NCBI GenBank assembly: GCA_029931885.1 | Contig: JAOZRJ010000098.1 | Span: 1 to 6,094 of the forward strand | Direction: 5' to 3' | DNA: 6,094 nucleotides | From: Candidatus Omnitrophota bacterium | GTDB lineage: Bacteria > Omnitrophota > Koll11 > Zapsychrales > Aceulaceae | Part shown: piece by piece, positions 1 through 5,558 of the stretch | Position numbering within the stretch: the stretch's first letter is position 1 | How the letters are laid out: each line of letters opens with the position of its first letter | Notes under the pieces: generated by a model | The model's input: the letters and a program-made list of their open reading frames with translations, nothing else | The model's database searches: none | Told to the model about the DNA's origin: nothing | Program-made: the position numbers and the translations under genes

Positions 1-2
1 AA

Positions 3-44
3 AGAAAAGACATGCAAGATGCTATTTTAAAGGATAAAAAATAA
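3..44 (+). CDS. possible C-terminal tail of an upstream gene (partial)
   Basis: One frame stays open from the left edge and ends in a TAA that shares its last A with the kdsB start codon (TAATG). The visible peptide is 13 residues, RKDMQDAILKDKK, charged and lysine-rich as many C-termini are. The same TAATG overlap links kdsC to the next gene further on, which makes a coupled upstream gene plausible. The other two forward frames stop at 28-30 and 35-37, so they could also be the tail of a gene. Nothing in 13 residues identifies a product. Confidence 0.35.
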   Translation, partial: RKDMQDAILKDKK

Positions 45-778
45 TGAAGGTGATAGGTGTTATTCCCGCACGATATGGATCGACAAGACTCAAGGGAAAA
101 GTTCTTGAAGACATTTTTGACAAACCGCTTATTCAGCATGTTTGGGAACGGGCAAGCCAGGCGAAACTTTTAGATGAATTGATTATTGCGGTGGATGACG
201 AGAGAGTTGAAGCCGTCTGCAAAAGTTTTGGCGCAAAAACGATTATGACGGATAAAGAATGTGCTTCTGGAACAGATCGCATTGCCCAAGGAGTTAAAGA
301 TTTGGATTTTGATATTGTGGTTAATATTCAAGGCGATGAGCCTCTTCTGGATGCTTCCATTATTGATGGGATTGTTGATGCCTTAAAAAGTGATGATACT
401 ACACAGATGTCAACGGCTGTTGTTAAAATTGATAATGCTAAAGACGCACAAGATCCAAATATTGTTAAAGCAATTATAGATAAAAGCGGTAATGCCATAT
501 ATTTTTCTCGTTCTCCTATTCCATTTGATCGTGAAAATCAGGGCGTTCAATATTTTAAACACTTAGGATTTTATGGATATCGTAAAAGTTTTTTAATGGG
601 ATTTAAGGACCTACCGGAATCAAAACTAGAAGAGGCTGAAAAGTTAGAACAGCTTCGTGTAATTGAGGCGGGATACAAAATTAAAGTGATTGAAACGACA
701 TTTGATACCGTTGCCGTAGACACTCAAGATGATCTTGATCGTGTTAAAGAAATTCTTAAAACTTCCGGAGGCAAATAG
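44..778 (+). CDS. kdsB: 3-deoxy-manno-octulosonate cytidylyltransferase (CMP-Kdo synthetase)
   Basis: KdsB activates Kdo with CTP to give CMP-Kdo and pyrophosphate in the cytoplasm, the last step before Kdo is transferred to lipid A. The 244-residue length fits the family (E. coli about 248). Visible family motifs are the N-terminal nucleotide-binding loop IPARYGSTRL (7-16) ending in GK (18-19), SGTDR (75-79), NIQGDEPL (94-101) with the metal-binding Asp98, YFSRSPIPF (152-160), HLGFYGYR (172-179), LEQLR (200-204) and the C-terminal AVDTQDDL (223-230) with Asp225. The ATG at 44 is supported by AAGGA at 30-34, 9 bases upstream. Two usual residues differ: the loop reads RLKGK rather than RLPGK, and AVDDERV (49-55) replaces the common ATDD form. 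The family assignment is firm; a cytidylyltransferase for another nonulosonic acid is unlikely given kdsA, kdsD and kdsC directly downstream. Confidence 0.96.
   Translation: MKVIGVIPARYGSTRLKGKVLEDIFDKPLIQHVWERASQAKLLDELIIAVDDERVEAVCKSFGAKTIMTDKECASGTDRIAQGVKDLDFDIVVNIQGDEPLLDASIIDGIVDALKSDDTTQMSTAVVKIDNAKDAQDPNIVKAIIDKSGNAIYFSRSPIPFDRENQGVQYFKHLGFYGYRKSFLMGFKDLPESKLEEAEKLEQLRVIEAGYKIKVIETTFDTVAVDTQDDLDRVKEILKTSGGK
767..771 (+). promoter_or_regulatory. ribosome binding site of kdsA (GGAGG)
   Basis: A strong Shine-Dalgarno GGAGG lies in the last codons of kdsB, 9 bases before the kdsA ATG. It fixes the kdsA start although only two bases separate the genes. Confidence 0.8.
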
Positions 779-780
779 AT

Positions 781-1602
781 ATGTCAAAGGTAATTAAGCT
801 TGGAAAAATATCGATAGGAGGAAAGAACCCTTTTGTTTTGATTGCTGGTCCGTGTGTTATTGAAGGAAGAACATTTTCGATTAAATTGGCACGTGCTTTA
901 AAAAAGGTTGCCAAGGAAGCTGGTGTTCCTTTTATTTTTAAGGCCAGCTATGATAAGGCGAACAGAACATCAATTAAGTCTTTTCGAGGGCCTGGCATTA
1001 AAAAAGGTTTAGCGATATTAAAAGATATCAAGGAAATTGTAGGGGTTCCGGTATTAAGTGATGTGCACGATGTTCTTGAGGTGAAGGAAGCGGCGAAAGT
1101 TTTAGACATTATTCAGGTGCCGGCATTTTTATGCAGGCAAACAGATTTAATTATTGCCGCGGCCCAGACACAAAAAATCATTAATATTAAAAAGGGGCAA
1201 TTTTTGGCTCCGTGGGATATTGTTCAGGTTATTCGAAAGGTTACGAGTACGGGAAACAAAAAGATTCTTTTAACAGAACGTGGTGTATCTTTTGGATATA
1301 ATAATTTAGTCAGTGATTTTCGATCTCTGAAAATTATGTCAAAAACAGGATATCCGGTTGTTTATGATGCGACACATAGTGTTCAACAGCCTGGAGGGCT
1401 TGGAGAGGTGTCTGGAGGTAATAGTGAGCTTGTTCCTCTTCTTTCTCGTTGCGCAATTGCCGCAGGCATAAATGCTTTATTTTTAGAAATACATCCACAT
1501 CCAAAGCAGGCGCTTTCTGATGGTCCGAATTCTTTGCCGGTTTCAAAATTAAGAGGTCTTTTAGAGACCTTAAAGCAGATTGATAAAATTATTAAAAAAT
1601 AG
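781..1602 (+). CDS. kdsA: 3-deoxy-8-phosphooctulonate synthase (Kdo-8-phosphate synthase), metal-dependent type
   Basis: KdsA condenses phosphoenolpyruvate with arabinose-5-phosphate to Kdo-8-phosphate. The protein is 273 residues (E. coli 284) and reads as one complete TIM-barrel domain of the DAHP/KDO8P synthase family. Motifs: LIAGPCVIE (20-28), KASYDKANRTS (54-64), FRGPG (68-72), VLSDVH (91-96), VPAFLCRQTDL (113-123), APWDI (143-147), LLTERG (163-168), DATHSVQQPGG (196-206) and EIHPHPKQALSDGPN (236-250). All four ligands of the metal-dependent class, as known from Aquifex KdsA, can be placed: Cys25, His199, Glu236 and Asp247. The E. coli type has Asn in place of this Cys and needs no metal, so this enzyme should need a divalent metal. 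The KANR(T/S)S motif separates it from DAHP synthase of aromatic biosynthesis. The start is set by the GGAGG in the end of kdsB. Confidence 0.97.
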   Translation: MSKVIKLGKISIGGKNPFVLIAGPCVIEGRTFSIKLARALKKVAKEAGVPFIFKASYDKANRTSIKSFRGPGIKKGLAILKDIKEIVGVPVLSDVHDVLEVKEAAKVLDIIQVPAFLCRQTDLIIAAAQTQKIINIKKGQFLAPWDIVQVIRKVTSTGNKKILLTERGVSFGYNNLVSDFRSLKIMSKTGYPVVYDATHSVQQPGGLGEVSGGNSELVPLLSRCAIAAGINALFLEIHPHPKQALSDGPNSLPVSKLRGLLETLKQIDKIIKK

Positions 1603-1611
1603 GATAAAGAA

Positions 1612-2571
1612 ATGGTTTTAAAACGAGCAAAAGATCTTTTTGATGTTGAGGCGCAGGCTATTAAGAATTTGAAGAAAAATATCGGCGCCGATTTTAAAAA
1701 AGCTGTGTCGTTAATCGTTAAATGCAATGGCCGTGTTGTTATTTCCGGAATGGGAAAGACAGGGTTAATTGGCCGAAAAATTGCTGCAACTTTTTCTTCA
1801 ACAGGAACACCTAGCGTATGGCTGCATGCCGGTGAAGCTCTCCATGGAGATTTAGGGCAAGTAACGAAAAAGGATATTATTATTTTAATCTCGCATAGCG
1901 GAGAAACAGAAGAGACAAAACGTCTTTTACCATTAATTAAGAAAATCGGGATTAAATCAATTGCCATAACAGGAAATCAAAAATCTTCTTTAGGGAGATA
2001 TTGCGATCTTGTTTTAAATGTTTCGGTAAAAAAAGAAGGATGTCCCTTGGGTCTTGCTCCGATGGCATCAACTACAGCAACTTTGGCAATGGGTGATGCC
2101 CTGGCAGCATGTTTAATCGACCAAAAAAAGTTTCAAAGAGAAGATTTTGCATTTTATCATCCCGGAGGCTCTTTGGGTCGAAATTTGCTTTTAAAGGTTG
2201 AAGATATCATGCGCACAGGAAAATATTATTCGATTGTTAGCCAATCAACAAGAATCAAAAATGTACTTCTAGCGATTACAAAAGCACGATGCGGATCTGC
2301 TTGTGTTGTAGATAATAATAGAAAATTAATCGGTATTTTTACTGACGGAGATTTAAGACGACATCTAAAAGAAGGTACGGAATTCTTAAATCATAAGGTT
2401 AAAGACGTTATGACAAAAAAACCAACGACTATTTTAAAAGATTGCCTTGCCGCTGAGGCAATGCGTACTTTGCAGGAAAAATTGATCGACGAAGTTCCTG
2501 TTGTAGACGAGAAAGGAAGATCTGTTGGATTATTGGATGTTCAGGATTTATTGAAAGCGGGAATTGTATGA
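1612..2571 (+). CDS. kdsD: arabinose-5-phosphate isomerase, SIS domain plus two CBS domains (KdsD/KpsF/GutQ family)
   Basis: The enzyme interconverts ribulose-5-phosphate and arabinose-5-phosphate, supplying the sugar for KdsA. It has 319 residues (E. coli KdsD 328) in the usual layout: a SIS sugar-isomerase domain at about 30-190, then CBS domains at about 195-255 and 262-319. SIS motifs are VVISGMGKTGLIG (42-54), HAGEALHGDLG (72-82), ISHSGETEE (93-101) and FYHPGGSLGR (181-190). Residues shown to matter in E. coli KdsD (Lys59, Glu111, Glu152, His193) map without gaps, each offset by ten, to Lys49, Glu101, Glu142 and His183. The second CBS domain starts at VMTKKPTTI. AGGA (1601-1604) overlaps the kdsA stop codon, 7 bases before the ATG. 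Paralogues KpsF and GutQ catalyse the same reaction; location in a Kdo operon favours the KdsD role. Confidence 0.95.
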   Translation: MVLKRAKDLFDVEAQAIKNLKKNIGADFKKAVSLIVKCNGRVVISGMGKTGLIGRKIAATFSSTGTPSVWLHAGEALHGDLGQVTKKDIIILISHSGETEETKRLLPLIKKIGIKSIAITGNQKSSLGRYCDLVLNVSVKKEGCPLGLAPMASTTATLAMGDALAACLIDQKKFQREDFAFYHPGGSLGRNLLLKVEDIMRTGKYYSIVSQSTRIKNVLLAITKARCGSACVVDNNRKLIGIFTDGDLRRHLKEGTEFLNHKVKDVMTKKPTTILKDCLAAEAMRTLQEKLIDEVPVVDEKGRSVGLLDVQDLLKAGIV

Positions 2572-3101
2572 CGGCAATATCAAGCGTATTAAAAAAACGA
2601 ATAAAGAAGCTTAAAGTCCTTGTTATGGATGTTGATGGCGTACTAACAGACGGTAAGCTTATTTTTGACGGGGAAGCTCGAGAACTGAAATCCTTTAATG
2701 TTCAAGATGGTTATGGAATTGTTATTTTAAAAAGAGTGGGAATTAGGACAGTTATTATTACCGCAGGAAATTCTAAAGTTGTTAAGGTAAGAGCTGACTA
2801 CTTGCATATTGACAAATTATATTCAGGAGCATATCCGAAAATTGATGCATATGAAAAGATGCTGAAAGCGTTTCGAGTCAGGGATGAAAATATTTGTTTT
2901 GTAGGGGACGATTTAACAGATTGTCAAATTTTAAAAAGAGTTGGGTTTGCTGTTTCTGTTAAGAATGCTGTTGCGGAAGTAAAAAAGGTAGCGCATTATA
3001 CAACAAAATGTGCAGGTGGAGATGGAGCTGTACGCGAAGTCATTGAGCTCATTTTAAAAACACAAAGCAAGTGGCAATCAGCGATTGCCCAAGATCTTTA
3101 A
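2568..3101 (+). CDS. kdsC: 3-deoxy-manno-octulosonate-8-phosphatase (HAD superfamily, KdsC type)
   Basis: KdsC hydrolyses Kdo-8-phosphate to Kdo and phosphate between the KdsA and KdsB steps. It is a small HAD phosphatase of the capless C0 type that works as a tetramer in known members; 177 residues against 188 in E. coli. HAD motif I is MDVDGVLTDG (20-29) with nucleophile Asp21 and acid/base Asp23; motif II is Thr65; the motif III lysine is Lys91 in GAYPKIDAY; motif IV is VGDDLTD (112-118). The C-terminal GGDGAVREV (150-158) is a typical KdsC tail that reaches into the neighbouring subunit. The region after Thr65 reads ITAGNS where the family usually has ITGR or ISGR, so the conserved GR pair is changed. 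The ATG overlaps the kdsD stop as ATGA and has only a weak purine stretch in front, which suggests translational coupling. Confidence 0.94.
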   Translation: MTAISSVLKKRIKKLKVLVMDVDGVLTDGKLIFDGEARELKSFNVQDGYGIVILKRVGIRTVIITAGNSKVVKVRADYLHIDKLYSGAYPKIDAYEKMLKAFRVRDENICFVGDDLTDCQILKRVGFAVSVKNAVAEVKKVAHYTTKCAGGDGAVREVIELILKTQSKWQSAIAQDL

Positions 3102-3928
3102 TGAAAAGAATTATTTTTTTAGTCATATTATTTATTTTTAGTGTGTCACTTCTTGTTCCTTGTTTCGCGCAAGAAGATGGTCAGGAGTTTGAAGGTTTTG
3201 ATTTAGTTGGTTATACAGAAGGTGGCGAGAAATCTTGGGATTTGAAAGGCGACACAGCACAGATAAATGGCGATAATATTAATATCACAAATGTTGATGC
3301 AAATTCTTTTGGTGAGCAGAATATGAACGTGGTTGCAAAAACAGGGAAAATAGATAAGAAAAGTGGGAATATGCGGCTGGAAGAAGATGTTGTGATTACG
3401 ACGGATGATGGAGCTCAAATGTTGACTGATTCTTTGGATTGGCAAAAAGAAGAAGATTTAGTTACTACTCAAGATGATGTAACGATTTTACGTGAAGGCA
3501 TGAAAGCTGAAGGCACAGGTGCAGTTGCGCAACCCGGCCTTGGCACAGCTCAGTTAAATGAGAATGTTAGAGTTGAGTATGAGCCTGATGAAGAGTCTGG
3601 TGAAGAAGCTATTGTAATTACTTGCGATGGGCCAATGGAAATTGATTATGAAAAACAGACAGCGTTTTTTAACAATAATGTTGTTGCGATACAAGAAGAT
3701 CGAAAGCTTATTGCGGATCGTATGGAATTGTTTTTTGATGGGGAGACAAGCAAGATCAAAGAAATGATTTGTATCGGGAATGTAATTATTATTCAAGGGG
3801 AAAATAAGTCATATTCAGATCGCGCGACTTATAAAGCCGAGGAACAAAGAATTGTTTTATCAGGACGACCAAAATTAATTATGCTTATGAACAAGGAAGA
3901 AGACAGTAATGTATCTTTTGGAAACTAA
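3101..3928 (+). CDS. LPS export periplasmic protein, LptC-like plus LptA/OstA-like fusion
   Basis: The predicted product (275 residues) begins with a signal peptide: MKR, a hydrophobic core at about 4-20, then CFA before QED, a fair signal peptidase I site after Ala23. The acidic remainder reads as two beta-rich halves. Residues about 33-160 resemble LptC: GKIDKKSGNMRLEEDVVI (82-99), then LTDSLDWQKEEDLVTT (108-123) and VTI. Residues about 170-262 resemble LptA/OstA: DGPMEIDYEKQTAFFNNNVV (176-195), LIADRMELFFDG (203-214), GNVIIIQGE (226-234) and DRATYKAEEQRIVLSGRPKL (240-259). Such beta-jellyroll domains form the periplasmic bridge that carries LPS away from LptB2FG. The ATG at 3101 overlaps the kdsC stop (TAATG); a GTG at 3071 would place ten polar residues before the signal peptide and has no ribosome binding site. 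No separate lptA follows. Separate LptC and LptA are about 190 and 185 residues, so both halves are short. Cys21 follows Pro, so a lipoprotein signal is unlikely; the signal could stay uncleaved as an LptC-style anchor. Confidence 0.85.
   Translation: MKRIIFLVILFIFSVSLLVPCFAQEDGQEFEGFDLVGYTEGGEKSWDLKGDTAQINGDNINITNVDANSFGEQNMNVVAKTGKIDKKSGNMRLEEDVVITTDDGAQMLTDSLDWQKEEDLVTTQDDVTILREGMKAEGTGAVAQPGLGTAQLNENVRVEYEPDEESGEEAIVITCDGPMEIDYEKQTAFFNNNVVAIQEDRKLIADRMELFFDGETSKIKEMICIGNVIIIQGENKSYSDRATYKAEEQRIVLSGRPKLIMLMNKEEDSNVSFGN
3893..3900 (+). promoter_or_regulatory. ribosome binding site of lptB inside the preceding gene
   Basis: AAGGAAGA lies within the last codons of the LptC/LptA-like gene, about 8 bases before the ATG at 3909. 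It supports that ATG even though it overlaps the upstream gene by 20 bases. Confidence 0.7.
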
Positions 3929-4631
3929 AAATTTGGTTAAAATTTATGGCGGGCGGAAAGTTGTTGATAATTTAAGCATCCGTGTCGGACGTTCAGAAAT
4001 TGTTGGACTTTTAGGTCCTAATGGAGCTGGGAAAACAACTACTTTTTACATGACTGTTGGTATTATTGCACCGGATGGAGGGCAGGTTCTTTTTGATCAG
4101 GATAACATAACAAAAAAACCTATTCATGATCGCTGCCATCTGGGTATGGGATATTTAGCACAGGAGCCTTCAGTTTTTCGTAAATTAACAGTAGAAGAAA
4201 ATATTATGGTAATTTTAGAGACACTTGAGATTAGTCCGCGTGAGCGAAAAAGACGATTAAATAACTTATTAGAAGAACTTAATATCGGACATTTAGCAAA
4301 AAGTAAGGCGTATACATTGTCAGGCGGAGAGCGAAGACGACTTGAGATCACCAGAGCACTTGTGACAAATCCATCGTTTTTGCTTTTAGATGAGCCGTTT
4401 TCAGGAATTGATCCGATTGTTGTTGCTGAAGCACAAGAAATTATTAAAGATTTAAGAAATCGTGGATTAGGAATTTTATTAACCGATCATAATGTCCGAG
4501 AAACACTTTCTATTACAGATAGGGCTTATTTGATTGCTGATGGAAAAGTTTTAATCTCGGGAACTGCAGATGACCTTGTAAATGATTCTAAGGCACGACA
4601 GATTTATTTAGGTGAGAAGTTTAGAATGTAA
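3909..4631 (+). CDS. lptB: LPS export ABC transporter ATP-binding protein LptB
   Basis: LptB is the cytoplasmic ATPase of LptB2FG, which extracts LPS from the inner membrane and feeds it to the LptC-LptA bridge. At 240 residues it matches E. coli LptB (241) almost position for position. Motifs: Walker A GPNGAGKTT (36-44) with Lys42, Q-loop Gln85 in GYLAQEPSVFRKLTVEENI (81-99, a stretch characteristic of LptB rather than amino-acid-transporter ATPases), ABC signature LSGGERRRLEI (137-147), Walker B FLLLDEPFSGIDP (157-169) with catalytic Glu162, and H-loop His194 in LLTDHNV. The C-terminal YLGEKF (234-239) is also typical of LptB. It overlaps the preceding gene by 20 bases, which points to coupled translation of the bridge protein and the ATPase. 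The permease genes lptF and lptG are not in the window. Confidence 0.97.
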   Translation: MYLLETKNLVKIYGGRKVVDNLSIRVGRSEIVGLLGPNGAGKTTTFYMTVGIIAPDGGQVLFDQDNITKKPIHDRCHLGMGYLAQEPSVFRKLTVEENIMVILETLEISPRERKRRLNNLLEELNIGHLAKSKAYTLSGGERRRLEITRALVTNPSFLLLDEPFSGIDPIVVAEAQEIIKDLRNRGLGILLTDHNVRETLSITDRAYLIADGKVLISGTADDLVNDSKARQIYLGEKFRM

Positions 4632-4663
4632 CTATTAATTAAGAAGAAGGGTAGAATAAAAAA

Positions 4664-5557
4664 ATGAAAGTTGAAGTTAAAAAAGTTGACGCAACAAAAA
4701 GAGAAATGAAATTTGAAGTTTCAAAGGAGCGTGTATCAAAGAAGCTAAGTGAGGTATACACAGAAATTTCTAAAACTGCCAAGATTCGTGGGTTTCGACC
4801 AGGAAAAGCGCCTCGTCATGTGATTGAAGCTGAGCATGGTAAGCTTGCACAAGAAAGAATGATGGAGCAGCTTATTCCAGAGACTTATCAAGAAGGGCTT
4901 AAAAAGGAAGATTTAAACCCGATCGATTTTCCTGAAATTTCTGATGTAAATTTAAAAGATGGTGCGCTTTCTTTTAAAGCAGGTTTGGACATTCAGCCTG
5001 AATTTTCAGTCAAAGATTATAAAGGGATTAAGGTTAAGAAGAAAAAGGTAGAAGTGACAGATGAGGATTTGAATAAAACTTTGGATTTTTTTAAAACTGC
5101 TCAAGGCAAAAATAAAGATATAAAAATTGACGATGAATTTGCTAAAGGGCTTGGATATGCAAGTTTAGAAGAACTTAAGAATTCTTTTAAGCGCCAAATG
5201 GAAATAGAGAAAGATCGTCAGAATCGTTTTGATATTGAAAATCAAGTTGTTGAGTTTTTAGTAAAGAATACAAAGCTAACGGTTCCAAAAACAACAGTTT
5301 CTCGACATATTGATCGGTTAACCCAAGACGCGCGGAATCGTTTTGAGAGTCAGGGTGTTAAAAAGGAAGAGCTTGATAAGCGCGTTGAGGATTTTGTTAA
5401 GCAGGTTAGCCTGAATGCAGAAAGAGATGTTAAATCATATTTTATTTTAGAACGAATTGCCCAACAAGAAGATATTAAAGTTGAGCAAGGAGAAAACTTG
5501 TTTCAAAAGGTTATTGCTTTTCTTTTAAAAGAAGCCAAATGGGAGGAGACAAAATAA
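4664..5557 (+). CDS. tig: trigger factor, short form lacking the PPIase domain
   Basis: Trigger factor binds the ribosome near the exit tunnel and shelters new chains. The N-terminal ribosome-binding domain is intact at about 1-117, with the signature [13 protein letters not shown] (43-55); Phe44-Arg45 fall at the same positions as in E. coli. A linker [19 protein letters not shown] follows (118-136). Instead of the FKBP-type PPIase domain (about E. coli 150-245), the chain runs through a few polar residues (148-154) into the C-terminal chaperone domain, starting [20 protein letters not shown] (156-175). Helices [13 protein letters not shown] and the arm-like stretch up to about 275 are present. 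The end, [15 protein letters not shown], matches the family's last helix, but about 45 residues before it seem missing. Total 297 residues against 432 in E. coli. The frame is open throughout, so this is domain loss, not a visible frameshift. The purine run AAGAAGG at 4644-4650 is a rather distant ribosome binding site. The clpP gene directly downstream supports the identity. Confidence 0.9.
   Translation: MKVEVKKVDATKREMKFEVSKERVSKKLSEVYTEISKTAKIRGFRPGKAPRHVIEAEHGKLAQERMMEQLIPETYQEGLKKEDLNPIDFPEISDVNLKDGALSFKAGLDIQPEFSVKDYKGIKVKKKKVEVTDEDLNKTLDFFKTAQGKNKDIKIDDEFAKGLGYASLEELKNSFKRQMEIEKDRQNRFDIENQVVEFLVKNTKLTVPKTTVSRHIDRLTQDARNRFESQGVKKEELDKRVEDFVKQVSLNAERDVKSYFILERIAQQEDIKVEQGENLFQKVIAFLLKEAKWEETK
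5541..5548 (+). promoter_or_regulatory. ribosome binding site of clpP (GGGAGGAG)
   Basis: This strong Shine-Dalgarno lies inside the last tig codons, 10 bases before the clpP ATG at 5559. It is among the best-matched ribosome binding sites in the window, suggesting clpP is translated efficiently on its own rather than only by coupling. Confidence 0.8.
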
Positions 5558-5558
5558 A

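Noticed and set aside
1383..1967. A 194-codon open frame on the minus strand across the kdsA/kdsD junction
   Set aside because: It lies wholly under two well-supported genes, its translation shows no family motif, and it is best explained as a shadow of the codon pattern on the plus strand.
3108..3121. T-run that could be the end of a terminator after kdsC
   Set aside because: No G+C-rich stem precedes it, and it encodes the hydrophobic Ile/Phe residues of the signal peptide.
3071..3928. GTG at 3071 as start of the LptC/LptA-like gene
   Set aside because: It would add ten polar residues before a textbook signal peptide, lacks a ribosome binding site, and overlaps kdsC by 31 bases; the ATG at 3101 in TAATG is better.
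4576..4610. Promoter-like TTGTAA followed by an A+T-rich TATTTA before tig
   Set aside because: The spacing between the two elements is far too long (over 20 bases) for a normal sigma-70 promoter and the match is weak in such A+T-rich DNA.
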